From positions 1 to 54,522 of the forward strand of contig NZ_JALJYC010000019.1 of the NCBI RefSeq assembly GCF_024170405.1: DNA of 54,522 nt, in the 5' to 3' direction. Under the pieces are notes generated by a model. The model was not told the origin of the DNA. It searched no databases and worked only from the letters and a program-made list of their open reading frames with translations. Shown piece by piece: positions 44,953-53,306 of this stretch. Origin of the DNA: Neisseria perflava. GTDB lineage: Bacteria > Pseudomonadota > Gammaproteobacteria > Burkholderiales > Neisseriaceae. Position 1 is the first letter of the stretch; every line of letters starts with the position of its first letter. Made by a program: the position numbers and the translations under genes.

Positions 44953-47163
44953 ATGAATCCCGCACTCCATCCCAGCTCCCTTTCGCCCGATTTAAACGCC
45001 TACCGCGATTGGTTTGACGCTTATCTGGCGCAGCAAAACGACGCCGACCGCAAAATGCTTGAGTCGGCGCTCAAGCTGATGGAGCAGTATTATCCCGCCG
45101 ATTTGCAAACCCTCAGCGGCGAGCCGGTGGTCAGCAATGTCTTCGGCGCGGCGCAAATGGTTAAAGATATGGACTTGCTGCCCGACGCGGTGGCGGCCAC
45201 GCTGTTGACCAGCATTTCGCAATGCCTCCCCGACTGGCAAACCGTCGTCACCGAGCAATGCAACGCCACGGTTACCGAATTGGCGAAAGGCGTGGATGAA
45301 GTGCACAAACTCACCCAGTTTGCCCGCATGGACAGCCTCGCCACGCCGGAGGAGCGTGCGCAACAGGCGGAAACCATGCGCAAAATGCTGCTGGCGATGG
45401 TAACCGACATCCGCGTGGTGTTGATTAAACTCGCCATGCGCACGCGCACCATGCACTTTCTCGGCAGCCTGCCCGATACCGCCGAAAAACGCGCCATCGC
45501 CAAAGAAACGCTGGATATTTTCGCGCCTCTAGCCAACCGCTTGGGCGTATGGCAGCTCAAATGGCAGTTGGAAGACCTCGGTTTCCGTCACCAAAATCCC
45601 GAAGAGTACAAACGCATTGCCGGGCTCTTGGATGAAAAGCGTACCGAGCGTTTGGAATACATCGACCATTTTCTCGATATTTTGCGCACCGAGCTGGGCA
45701 AATACAATATCCATTTTGAAGTTGCCGGCCGCCCGAAACACATCTACTCCATCTACCGCAAGATGGTAAAGAAAAAGCTCAGTTTCGACGGCCTCTACGA
45801 CATCCGCGCCGTGCGCATTTTGGTGGACACCGTACCCGAGTGTTACACCACGCTGGGCATTGTCCACAGCCTGTGGCAGCCGATTCCGGGCGAGTTTGAC
45901 GACTACATTGCCAACCCGAAAAGCAACGGCTATAAAAGCCTGCATACCGTGATTGTCGGCCCGGAAGACAAGGGCGTGGAAGTGCAAATCCGCACCTTCG
46001 ACATGCACCAGTTCAACGAATTCGGCGTGGCCGCCCACTGGCGCTACAAAGAAGGCGGCAAGGGCGATTCGGCTTACGAGCAGAAAATCGCCTGGCTGCG
46101 CCAACTGTTAGACTGGCGCGAAAACATGGCCGAAAGCGGTAAGGAAGACCTCGCTGCCGCCTTTAAAACCGAGCTTTTCAACGACACGATTTATGTCTTG
46201 ACGCCGCACGGCAAAGTGTTGTCGCTGCCCGCCGGGGCGACCCCAATTGATTTTGCCTACGCTTTGCACAGCAGCGTCGGCGACCGCTGTCGCGGCGCGA
46301 AAGTGGAAGGCCAGATTGTGCCGCTTTCTACGCCGCTGGAAAACGGCCAGCGGGTGGAAATCATCACCGCCAAAGAAGGCCATCCGTCGGTCAACTGGCT
46401 ACACGAAGGCTGGGTCAAATCCAATAAAGCCATCAGCAAAATCCGCGCCTACATCCGCCAGCAAAACGCCGACACCGTGCGCGAAGAAGGCCGCGCCCTG
46501 CTCGACAAGCAGCTTTTGAAAGTTAATCCGAAACCGAATCTGCAAGATTTGGCGGAAAAACTCGGCTTTAAAAAGCTGGAAGACCTCTACACCGCGCTTG
46601 GCCAGGGCGAAGTGACCCCGCGCGCAATTCAAAAAGCCTGCGGCATGCTCAACGAACCGCCGCCCGCACCGGTAACCGAAACCACCATCGTCAAGCAGTC
46701 CAAAATCAAAAAAGGCGGCAAAAACGGCGTGTTGGTCGATGGCGAAGACGGTTTGCTCACCACGCTGGCCAAATGCTGCAAACCCGCACCGCCGGACGAT
46801 ATTGTCGGCTTCGTTACCCGCGAGCGGGGCATTTCCATCCACCGCACCACCTGCCCGTCGTTCCGCCACTTGGCCGAGCAATCACCGGATAAGGTATTGA
46901 ACGCAAGCTGGGCGGCGTTGCAGGAAGGGCAGGTATTTGCCGTGGATGTGGAAATCCGCGCCCAAGACCGCCCGGGTCTGCTGCGCGATGTCTCCGACGC
47001 CCTCGCCCGCCATAAATTAAACGTCACCGCAGTGCAAACCCAATCGCGCGATTTGGAAGCCAGCATGCGCTTTACGCTGGAAGTGAAACAAGTCAACGAC
47101 TTGCCGCGTGTGTTGGCAAGCTTGGGCGATGTCAAAGGCGTATTGAGCGTCACACGGCTATAA
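44953..47163 (+). CDS. relA: GTP pyrophosphokinase (RelA)
   Basis: Makes (p)ppGpp on starved ribosomes. The 736 residues are arranged as a degenerate hydrolase domain (about 30-200; the HD-type metal motifs are absent, for example VVLIKLAMRT), a synthetase domain (about 255-370), TGS (about 410-470), a zinc-finger-like Cys segment (KCCKPAPPDD) and ACT (about 660-736). The synthetase loop holds EFDD at 314-317, the EXDD signature of monofunctional RelA rather than the RXKD of bifunctional SpoT. It should therefore be a synthetase only, with SpoT elsewhere in the genome. Confidence 0.95.
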   Translation: MNPALHPSSLSPDLNAYRDWFDAYLAQQNDADRKMLESALKLMEQYYPADLQTLSGEPVVSNVFGAAQMVKDMDLLPDAVAATLLTSISQCLPDWQTVVTEQCNATVTELAKGVDEVHKLTQFARMDSLATPEERAQQAETMRKMLLAMVTDIRVVLIKLAMRTRTMHFLGSLPDTAEKRAIAKETLDIFAPLANRLGVWQLKWQLEDLGFRHQNPEEYKRIAGLLDEKRTERLEYIDHFLDILRTELGKYNIHFEVAGRPKHIYSIYRKMVKKKLSFDGLYDIRAVRILVDTVPECYTTLGIVHSLWQPIPGEFDDYIANPKSNGYKSLHTVIVGPEDKGVEVQIRTFDMHQFNEFGVAAHWRYKEGGKGDSAYEQKIAWLRQLLDWRENMAESGKEDLAAAFKTELFNDTIYVLTPHGKVLSLPAGATPIDFAYALHSSVGDRCRGAKVEGQIVPLSTPLENGQRVEIITAKEGHPSVNWLHEGWVKSNKAISKIRAYIRQQNADTVREEGRALLDKQLLKVNPKPNLQDLAEKLGFKKLEDLYTALGQGEVTPRAIQKACGMLNEPPPAPVTETTIVKQSKIKKGGKNGVLVDGEDGLLTTLAKCCKPAPPDDIVGFVTRERGISIHRTTCPSFRHLAEQSPDKVLNASWAALQEGQVFAVDVEIRAQDRPGLLRDVSDALARHKLNVTAVQTQSRDLEASMRFTLEVKQVNDLPRVLASLGDVKGVLSVTRL

Positions 47164-47178
47164 GGTTTGTTTCAAATA

Positions 47179-47223
47179 TAAAAGGCCGTCTGAAAATCGT
47201 GAATTTTCAGACGGCCTTTTTAT
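47179..47223. terminator. Bidirectional uptake-sequence terminator
   Basis: AAAAGGCCGTCTGAAAAT-CGTGA-ATTTTCAGACGGCCTTTTTA (cores 47185-47194, 47206-47215), between relA and the convergent MFS gene. Confidence 0.88.
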
Positions 47224-47238
47224 TGTTTATTCATGCGC

Positions 47239-48672
47239 TTACTTTTTATCTGCTTTCAAGCGTGCGGCGCAGAAAATCATCAATGCGCCCAACACCAAGG
47301 CGCTGCCCATCGCCAAATGGATACCGTCCAACATCGCCTGCTGCGGCGAAGCAGCTGAAGACAATTTTTCGCCGATATTGGTCACGCCGACAAAAAACGC
47401 CGCGCCGACCGCGCCGGAAATCGGGTTGAGCGTGGTGATAATCGCCGCACCGTGCGGATTAAGGGTTTTCGGCAAGGCGTTCAGGCCATGGGTTTCACCG
47501 GTCATACAGGCGGATACCGATACCGCAAACAGAGTAAACATCGCCGACAACATCACCACCTGCGTATCAATGCGCAAAAATGCCCACAAAATCGCCAATG
47601 CCGCCACCAAAAGCACCGTCGCCGGTAGCACCACAAAACGGCCGCCTTTTTTATCCAACAGTTTGCCAAACAGCGGCGCCGCCACCGCCTGCGCAATACT
47701 GGCGGGCATGAGAATCAGGCCGGTGGCCGTACCCGTCAGCAGCAACACCTGCTGCGTGTACATCGGCATCAAGAGTTCCATCCCCAAAAACAGAAAGCCC
47801 GAAATACCCAAAATCACCACGCAATAACCAAACTGCGTGTATTGGAACGCGCGCAGGTTCAACAACGGCGTAGCCAAACGGAATTGACGGTGGGCAAACC
47901 AACCGACCAACACCAGCGATACGGTAAACAGCAAAATAAATTCCGCCAGCGGCAGATGGGCGAAATTGCTGCTGGCATACACCAGCCCGCCGAAGCCCGC
48001 AATCGACAGCAACGCCGACAACACATCAATCTTCGGCCGGCCGATGTTGCTCAAATTAACCGTCAGATATTTATTCACCAGCCACATCGCCACCAGCATA
48101 AACGGCACGATAAAAGCAAACAATACGCGCCAGTGGCTGTGGTCGATGATGATTCCTGACAATGTCGGCCCCAGCGCGGGTGCGGCGGTGAACATCATGG
48201 TAATCACGCCCATCGCCGTCCCGCGTCGGCTCGGCGGATAAATCGACAAAACGCCGTTAAACAGCAACGGCACAAAAAACGCCGCCGACACCGCCTGCAC
48301 CATGCGCCCCGCCAGCAACACGCCAAACGTCGGCGAGAAAGCGCAAATCAGCGACCCGGCCAAAAACACCGCCTGCGTCAGCAACACCATTTTGCGCGTT
48401 TCAATCCATTGGATGACGGCGGCAGTAATCGGCGTAAACGCGCCCATCACCAGCAGAAAACCGGTGGTCAGCCATTGCACCGTGGTTTTGTCCACGCCGA
48501 AGTCCTGCATAATCCGCGTCAGCGCGACATTCAGCAGCGTATCGTTGAGGAAGCCAAAAAAAGCGCCGATAAACAGCGTGGCAATAATGGTTTTGGCGGG
48601 AAAATCGGGATTGTCGGCAAAATATTCATGCGCCGTTTGGCCGTCTGAATCCTGCAAGTCGGAAGTATGCAT
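47239..48672 (-). CDS. MFS drug/H+ antiporter, DHA2 (EmrB/QacA) type
   Basis: A 477-residue multidrug-type permease. DHA2 signatures include DTLLNVALTRIMQDFGVD (helix 1), QWLTTGFLLVMGAFTPITA and ALGPTLSGIIIDHSHWRVLF (motif C). About 14 helices are predicted. No EmrA-like adaptor is adjacent, so it probably acts alone in the inner membrane. The substrate is unknown. The N-terminal tail carries an in-frame uptake sequence (48640-48649) encoding DSDGQ at residues 8-12, before the first helix. Confidence 0.88.
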   Translation of the reverse strand: MHTSDLQDSDGQTAHEYFADNPDFPAKTIIATLFIGAFFGFLNDTLLNVALTRIMQDFGVDKTTVQWLTTGFLLVMGAFTPITAAVIQWIETRKMVLLTQAVFLAGSLICAFSPTFGVLLAGRMVQAVSAAFFVPLLFNGVLSIYPPSRRGTAMGVITMMFTAAPALGPTLSGIIIDHSHWRVLFAFIVPFMLVAMWLVNKYLTVNLSNIGRPKIDVLSALLSIAGFGGLVYASSNFAHLPLAEFILLFTVSLVLVGWFAHRQFRLATPLLNLRAFQYTQFGYCVVILGISGFLFLGMELLMPMYTQQVLLLTGTATGLILMPASIAQAVAAPLFGKLLDKKGGRFVVLPATVLLVAALAILWAFLRIDTQVVMLSAMFTLFAVSVSACMTGETHGLNALPKTLNPHGAAIITTLNPISGAVGAAFFVGVTNIGEKLSSAASPQQAMLDGIHLAMGSALVLGALMIFCAARLKADKK

Positions 48673-48725
48673 TTTTTGTTTTAAATTGAATTACTTGGAA
48701 GGGCGGCATTGTAACACAGCCCATT

Positions 48726-48742
48726 ATTTTCAGACGGCATGA
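48726..48742. repeat. Single AT-dialect uptake sequence upstream of the MFS gene
   Basis: TTCAGACGGCAT at 48729-48740. It is followed within 25 bases by the AG-dialect hairpin at 48761, so the two dialects meet here. Confidence 0.8.
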
Positions 48743-48759
48743 TTATGTAAGGGAACGCA

Positions 48760-48814
48760 AAAGGCCGTCTGAAAAATCCCGCAACCCAGCAGCCATATTT
48801 TTCAGACGGCCTAA
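48760..48814 (-). terminator. Uptake-sequence terminator of the AlkA-like gene
   Basis: AGGCCGTCTGAAAAAT (core 48764-48773) and ATTTTTCAGACGGCCT (core 48801-48810) with a loop of about 20 bases. On the minus strand it is followed by TTTTGCG. Confidence 0.75.
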
Positions 48815-48821
48815 AATCTGC

Positions 48822-49469
48822 CTACAAATCCTTCAACCTCGGCACTTCCTTGTCCAACAATCCCCGCTCCGCCGCTTCATACAGAAACATCGAGGCGATG
48901 GAGCAATAAGGCGACCATTTTTGTGCGCGTTTTTTCACGGCGGCGGGGCTGTCGTCCTTCGTGCGGTAAAGCCAGCGGTAGGCGGAAAGCAGAATCACGT
49001 CTTCAAAAGGCAGCACGTCGGGGCGGTGGATTTTGTAGAGGTACATTTTCGCCGTCCAACCGCCGATGCCTTTAAAGGCGGTCAGCGCGGCGGTGATGTC
49101 GCGGTCGGATAAGTCTTTCAGACGGCCGAAATCCAAATCGCCCCGCTGCACGGCTTGTGCCAACGCCCGCATACATTCCGCTTTACGCCCTGAAATGCCG
49201 ACGCTTTTTAGCTCTTCGGCAGAAAAGCGGCAAACCGCCTGCGCCGTTATCTCGCCGCCGCATAAGGCGGCAAGGCGTGCAATGATGGTGTTTGCCGCTT
49301 TTACCGACAACATCTGCCCGATAATCTGCTCTGCCAAAAAGCAAAAATCTTCTTTTCGGTCGCAAAAACCGACCTCGCCGATTTGCCCAATCAGCCACGC
49401 CATTTTTTTGTCGCGCTTTTGCAAATGGGCAACGCCGACGGCATAGTCAGGGAAATTGTCTGTGCTCAT
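48822..49469 (-). CDS. AlkA-like DNA-3-methyladenine glycosylase II (HhH-GPD)
   Basis: A 215-residue HhH-GPD glycosylase that probably removes alkylated purines. The hairpin is FKGIGGWTAKMYL, followed by the catalytic Asp in VLPFEDVILL. AEQIIGQMLSVKAANTI matches the conserved first helix pair. It lacks the N-terminal domain of E. coli AlkA and is closer to the short forms. ATG 49469 was chosen because AGGTGAAT precedes it; GTG 49475 would overlap that site. Uptake sequence 49117-49126 is in frame (FGRLKDL). Together with tag it gives two 3-methyladenine glycosylases. Confidence 0.88.
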   Translation of the reverse strand: MSTDNFPDYAVGVAHLQKRDKKMAWLIGQIGEVGFCDRKEDFCFLAEQIIGQMLSVKAANTIIARLAALCGGEITAQAVCRFSAEELKSVGISGRKAECMRALAQAVQRGDLDFGRLKDLSDRDITAALTAFKGIGGWTAKMYLYKIHRPDVLPFEDVILLSAYRWLYRTKDDSPAAVKKRAQKWSPYCSIASMFLYEAAERGLLDKEVPRLKDL

Positions 49470-49488
49470 ATTCACCTACCTTTTGTTT

Positions 49489-49524
49489 GCAAAAAAGCAG
49501 GCCACCCCGCCTGCTTCGCTGTTA
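49489..49524 (-). terminator. Non-uptake-sequence terminator of the aldo/keto reductase gene
   Basis: On the minus strand AGCAGGC-GGGGTG-GCCTGCT followed by TTTTTTGC. It differs in type from nearly all other terminators here and so fits a foreign origin of the gene. Confidence 0.85.
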
Positions 49525-49571
49525 AACCGAGATTTATTATCGGCAAAGCGCGGGCAAAACTCAATCGCAAG

Positions 49572-49604
49572 AGCGAAAAATTTGTCAAAAACCGACCGCA
49601 CTTT
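49572..49604 (-). repeat. Pasteurellaceae-type uptake signal sequence (USS)
   Basis: On the minus strand AAAGTGCGGTCGGTTTTTGA then CAAATTTTTCG, reading from 49604. The core AAAGTGCGGT is a full match to the Haemophilus USS, and both downstream AT tracts are at the expected spacing. It starts two bases beyond the stop codon of the aldo/keto reductase gene. Confidence 0.85.
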
Positions 49605-49605
49605 G

Positions 49606-50766
49606 TCAACGTTTGCGCGGCGCATTCACATTGGTGCCGTCCAATACCGCTTTGGGCAAACGCTCGCCCGCAATTTGGATTTGATCCAATTCTTTGCGGA
49701 AAGCGGTCAGTTCGTCCGCCGTCCACGCCACATCGTCCGCACCGGTGTTTTCCAGCATATGCCGCACTTTGGTCGTTCCCGGAATCGGCACGATAAACGG
49801 TTTTTGCGCCGTCAGCCACGACAGCGAAAGCTGGGCGGCGGTGCATTGTTTGCGCATTGCCCATTTTTGGATCAGGCGCACCAACGCCATATTTTTCGCC
49901 AGATTTTCAGGGGCAAAACGCGGCGTAACGGCACGAAAATCAAATATCGGCTCTTGGGCAAAACGGCGGTTTTCGTCAATAGCGCCGGTCAAAAAGCCCA
50001 TACCCAGCGGCGACCACGCCACCAAACCGATGCCGAGTTCTTCGCACAAAGGCAGGATTTCCCGCTCCACACCGCGATACAGGAGCGAATATTCGTTTTG
50101 CACGGCGGCAAGCGGCTGTTCGCGATGGGCGCGGCGAATCGTATCTGCCCCTGCTTCCGACAAGCCCCAATGCAGCACTTTGCCTTCTTTCATCATATCC
50201 TTAATTACGCCCGCCACATCTTCAATGGGCACGGCAGGATCGACACGGTGCTGGTACACCAAATCCAAATAATCGGTTTGCAGGGTTTTGAGCATCCGTT
50301 CAATGGAGGCGCGCACCTGCTCGGGGCGGCTGTTCATACCGCCCAAACGCTTGCCTGTTTGCAAATCCACGTTCATACCGAATTTGGAGGCAATCACCAC
50401 CTGCTGACGGATGGGTTTTAACGCCGCGCCCGTGCGTTTTTCGCTTTCAAAAGCTTCGCCATAGACTTTGGCGGTGTCGAAAAAGGTCACGCCCGTATCA
50501 GCGGCTTGGCGGATCATTTTTTCCAAATACTTAGGCTCGGCAAAAGAGCCGTAAGAGCTGCTGCCCACGCCCGCATTTTGGCAGCCCAAACCGATGGCGG
50601 ACACGGTCAAGCCGCCGATGTTGCGGTCGGATAAAAAGGAAGATTTAACCGCTGCTTTGGATTTGGGCCGCACCGGTGCGGCAAATAAAGAGCGGGCGGG
50701 TAAGGCGGCTGCGGCGGCAACGGCCACGCTGCCTTGCAAAAAACGGCGGCGGGAAGTCGGGTTCAT
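49606..50766 (-). CDS. Tat-exported aldo/keto reductase
   Basis: A 386-residue AKR-superfamily oxidoreductase with a twin-arginine signal (TSRRRFLQGSVAVAAAAALP, cleaved near residue 29), so it is probably folded with NADP(H) before export. The tetrad is visible: Asp and Tyr in FFDTAKVYGE, Lys in VIASKFG, His in LVYQHRVD. WLTAQKPFIVPIPGT is the cofactor-binding strand. TAGGAGTAGCACC is a good ribosome site. The substrate is unknown; aldehydes are likely. It is followed by a Pasteurellaceae USS and a non-neisserial terminator, which points to transfer. Confidence 0.9.
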   Translation of the reverse strand: MNPTSRRRFLQGSVAVAAAAALPARSLFAAPVRPKSKAAVKSSFLSDRNIGGLTVSAIGLGCQNAGVGSSSYGSFAEPKYLEKMIRQAADTGVTFFDTAKVYGEAFESEKRTGAALKPIRQQVVIASKFGMNVDLQTGKRLGGMNSRPEQVRASIERMLKTLQTDYLDLVYQHRVDPAVPIEDVAGVIKDMMKEGKVLHWGLSEAGADTIRRAHREQPLAAVQNEYSLLYRGVEREILPLCEELGIGLVAWSPLGMGFLTGAIDENRRFAQEPIFDFRAVTPRFAPENLAKNMALVRLIQKWAMRKQCTAAQLSLSWLTAQKPFIVPIPGTTKVRHMLENTGADDVAWTADELTAFRKELDQIQIAGERLPKAVLDGTNVNAPRKR

Positions 50767-50889
50767 GGTGCTACTCCTAAGTCATATTGTTTCAATAGAC
50801 ATAGTATAAGCCGCAGCATTTGCATTGATAATAGGCGATTATCTTTATACCCTTGTGAGAAAAATTCACTAATGAAGGCGTTACAAATA

Positions 50890-50945
50890 AAAATGCCGTC
50901 TGAAAGTGCGGTCGGTTTTCGCAAAGTTTTCAGACGGCATTTTAT
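50890..50945. repeat. Chimeric hairpin: neisserial uptake sequences flanking a Haemophilus-type USS
   Basis: AAATGCCGTCTGAA (core 50895-50904) runs directly into AAAGTGCGGT (50903-50912), sharing two A bases. An AT-containing USS tail follows (CGGTTTTCGCAAAGTTTT), and that tail shares its last T bases with TTTTCAGACGGCAT (core 50929-50938). The neisserial arms form the stem and the USS is the loop. It lies in the divergent region between the reductase and nitroreductase genes, not after a gene. Confidence 0.9.
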
Positions 50946-51013
50946 TTATCGGTTTTTTCAAATCTGAAAAACCATTTTTCATTTTCAGCACTACCATTCA
51001 AAATCGGCATACC

Positions 51014-51019
51014 TATAAT
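51014..51019 (+). promoter_or_regulatory. Likely -10 box of the nitroreductase gene
   Basis: A perfect TATAAT 36 bases before the ATG. No clear -35 box lies 16-18 bases upstream, so activation by a regulator is possible. Confidence 0.45.
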
Positions 51020-51054
51020 ACCCCCATCAAAACACCTACACACAAGGACAAACC

Positions 51055-51717
51055 ATGATTCACAAACAAGATATTCTCGATGCCTACCACTTTCGCCACG
51101 CCTGCAAAGCCTACGATCCAAGCAAGAAAATCCCTCAGGAAGATTTCGATCTGATTTTAGAAACCGCGCGCCTGTCGCCGAGTTCCTTCGGCTTTGAGCC
51201 GTGGAAGCTGATTGTGCTGGAAAATCCTGCAATCCGCCGTCTGCTTGACGTGGGCGGGGCGCAGGGCAAAGCCGTGGACGCCAGTCATTTTGTGCTGTTT
51301 GTGGTGCGCCAACAAGCCGACCTGACTGCGGGCAGCGACTACCTCAAACACCAAATGCAGGACATTATGCACATGCCCGCCGAGGTGCAGCAGGGTTACA
51401 CGGATTTCTTCCGCCATTACAGCGAAAAAGAGGCCACTTTTGCCCACGACCCGCGCTTGGTGCACGAATGGGCAGCGCGCCAAAGCTACATCGCCTTGGG
51501 CAATATGCTCACCACCGCCGCCATGTTGGGCATTGATTCCACCCCGATTGAGGGTTTTAATTACGCCGAATTTGACCAACTGCTGTCTGATCGCGGCGTG
51601 TATGACAAAAGCCGTTTCAAACTGTCGGTCATGGCTACCTTCGGCTACCGCGCAGGCGAACCGAAACACGCCAAAACACACCGCCCGATGAGCGAAGCGG
51701 TGGAATATTTCAAATAA
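51055..51717 (+). CDS. NfsB-type NAD(P)H nitroreductase
   Basis: A 220-residue FMN flavoprotein. FRHACKAYDPSKKI (N-terminal FMN contact), ETARLSPSSFGFEPWKLIVL and the C-terminal FGYRAGEP are typical of oxygen-insensitive nitroreductases and related quinone or enal reductases. ACAAGGACAAACC is the ribosome site. One base before its stop codon ends, a near-match to the Pasteurellaceae USS begins, and an AT-dialect hairpin follows. Its neighbours suggest a reductive detoxification set. Confidence 0.9.
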   Translation: MIHKQDILDAYHFRHACKAYDPSKKIPQEDFDLILETARLSPSSFGFEPWKLIVLENPAIRRLLDVGGAQGKAVDASHFVLFVVRQQADLTAGSDYLKHQMQDIMHMPAEVQQGYTDFFRHYSEKEATFAHDPRLVHEWAARQSYIALGNMLTTAAMLGIDSTPIEGFNYAEFDQLLSDRGVYDKSRFKLSVMATFGYRAGEPKHAKTHRPMSEAVEYFK

Positions 51718-51748
51718 AGCGCGGTCATTTTTGGAGAAATTTTGCGAT
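51716..51748 (+). repeat. Decayed Pasteurellaceae-type USS
   Basis: AAAGCGCGGTCATTTTTGGA then GAAATTTTGCG. The core differs from AAAGTGCGGT at one base (T to C), and both AT tracts are present at the expected spacing. It overlaps the end of the nitroreductase gene. Confidence 0.7.
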
Positions 51749-51749
51749 A

Positions 51750-51791
51750 ACAATGCCGTCTGAAATTTTCAGACGGCATTGTTTTTTTTTA
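51750..51791. terminator. AT-dialect uptake-sequence terminator
   Basis: CAATGCCGTCTGAAA-TTTTCAGACGGCATTG followed by nine T (cores 51755-51764, 51768-51777), shared by the convergent nitroreductase and DUF4334 genes. Confidence 0.88.
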
Positions 51792-52295
51792 CGCTTCTAC
51801 AAATTCCACCGGAAATTCATCAATGCGTTTTAAGAAAAAGAAATAATAGCGGCCGTTTGACACGATATCGGGAAAGCCTTTGAACGGTTTGCCGTCCATC
51901 ACGCCCATCACGGTGTTGTCGTCCACTTTGCGGAAATGATCGAAAATCGGTGCGCCGTCGTAAATCATCGTGGCGGATACCACGCCGCGAAATTCCACCA
52001 TTTGCAGACTGGCCTCTTGTCCACCCATCATTTTGTTGGAATACAGTTTGCCTTCGTCGTTGTAAGACACCAGCGGCGCAACGTCGAATTTGCCTTTAAA
52101 CCATTTGCCGAACCATCGGGTATCAATCAGCGCTTGCCCAGCCCAATGACCGGTTTTGAAATCGCCGCCTTGCCATTTTCCGAGCATTTCTTGTGCGCTG
52201 ACGGCAGGCAGGCTGCCAAAGAAAGCGAACAGTTCGTCATCGTTTTGATAATCGGTTTTGGCGGATAATTCGTTAAATTTTTGCATAGTTGACAT
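51789..52295 (-). CDS. GXWXG/DUF4334 domain protein
   Basis: A 168-residue soluble protein. GKWQGGDFKTGH is the GXWXG motif (about 38-49), and the DUF4334 half follows (VEFRGVVSATMIYDGAPIFDHF). Function is not established; such proteins often sit beside oxidoreductases. ATG 52295 was chosen on the AAAGGAAATGATT ribosome site; the longer frame adds 22 residues. It is divergent from an AraC-type regulator, which makes it the best candidate target of that regulator. Confidence 0.82.
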   Translation of the reverse strand: MSTMQKFNELSAKTDYQNDDELFAFFGSLPAVSAQEMLGKWQGGDFKTGHWAGQALIDTRWFGKWFKGKFDVAPLVSYNDEGKLYSNKMMGGQEASLQMVEFRGVVSATMIYDGAPIFDHFRKVDDNTVMGVMDGKPFKGFPDIVSNGRYYFFFLKRIDEFPVEFVEA

Positions 52296-52441
52296 AATCA
52301 TTTCCTTTTTGTTGAGTGAGCCGCGTTGTTGCGGGATGGACGTTATTATAGGGATTTTCATTTGCCATACTTGCCCGATACACCGAAAAATTTGCCTAAT
52401 TCTATCAAAATGCGATAATAGATAAAAACAAGGAGCTTGCG
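52296..52441. promoter_or_regulatory. Divergent control region of the DUF4334 gene and the AraC-type gene
   Basis: A perfect TATAAT on the minus strand (52350-52345) serves the DUF4334 gene, but nothing like TTGACA lies 16-18 bases upstream, as is usual for AraC-activated promoters. AAGGAGC precedes the regulator ATG. No clear repeat operator could be defined. Confidence 0.5.
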
Positions 52442-53278
52442 ATGTCTTTGATTGAAAAACTGCAACGCCACACGCCGCCCAATCAAATTATTTATACGGA
52501 TTTAGGCGGTATGGTGCTTTATGGCGCGGATTATCCGGCGGAAAACCTGACTTATATGCAGTCGGCGGGGATTTATTTTTCTCTGCAAGGCCGTAAGATT
52601 TTACGGGGCGGTAATCAAGCCTATACCATTGGTGCGGGTGAAATGGCGGTGTATGCCACCAGCTTGCCGATTGCCACCGAAGTGCTGGAAGCAAGCCCCG
52701 ATAAGCCCTATCTGGCCTTGAGTCTGCCTTTGGATTATGACGAAATTGAACGGCTGGCGGTGAAAATCCGTCCTCTGCCGCCGCCGAATGAACAGAAAAC
52801 CGCGCCGATTCCTACCGCGCTTTTCAATAGTTTGGAACGCCTGATTGACTTGCTTGATTCGCCCAATCATCAACAAGTTTTGTTTCCGCTGCTGCAAACA
52901 GAAATTTATTTTTATCTGCTGCAAAGCAACTTGGGCGGCAGTTTGCACCGCCACTTCCAACGCGGACAAAGCCTGCACCGAATCGGGCAGGCGGTCAATT
53001 TTTTGCAACAGCATTTTGCCGAACATCTTGAAATGGAAAATTTGGCGGCTCAAATGGGTATGAGCGGCTCGAATTTTTACCGCCGTTTTAGAGAAATCAC
53101 CGGCCTAAGCCCGCTGCAATATCAAAAAAATCTGCGCTTATTGGCAGCGCGCAAATTGGTGAAACAGCGGCAGCTTGGCATTACCGCCGTCGCTTATGAA
53201 GTGGGTTATGAAAGCCCGTCACAATTTAGCCGTGAATATAAGCAGTTTTTTGGTATCAGCCCGAAAGCAGACGGATAA
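52442..53278 (+). CDS. AraC-family regulator with AraC_N sensor domain (YqhC-like)
   Basis: A 278-residue regulator. The N-terminal half (about 10-160) has the AraC_N pattern (YFSLQGRKILRGGNQAYTIGAGEMAVYATSLP), which E. coli YqhC shares. The C-terminal HTH_18 spans about 180-275 (MENLAAQMGMSGSNFYRRFREITGLSPLQYQKNLRL, VAYEVGYESPSQFSREYKQFFG). YqhC activates aldehyde and aldo/keto reductase genes in response to reactive aldehydes. Here an aldo/keto reductase and a nitroreductase are close by, so a similar role is possible, by inference. Codon use is less GC-rich than in core genes. Confidence 0.88.
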   Translation: MSLIEKLQRHTPPNQIIYTDLGGMVLYGADYPAENLTYMQSAGIYFSLQGRKILRGGNQAYTIGAGEMAVYATSLPIATEVLEASPDKPYLALSLPLDYDEIERLAVKIRPLPPPNEQKTAPIPTALFNSLERLIDLLDSPNHQQVLFPLLQTEIYFYLLQSNLGGSLHRHFQRGQSLHRIGQAVNFLQQHFAEHLEMENLAAQMGMSGSNFYRRFREITGLSPLQYQKNLRLLAARKLVKQRQLGITAVAYEVGYESPSQFSREYKQFFGISPKADG

Positions 53279-53306
53279 AGCTAGTATTGTGAGGAAGCGG
53301 ATAACA

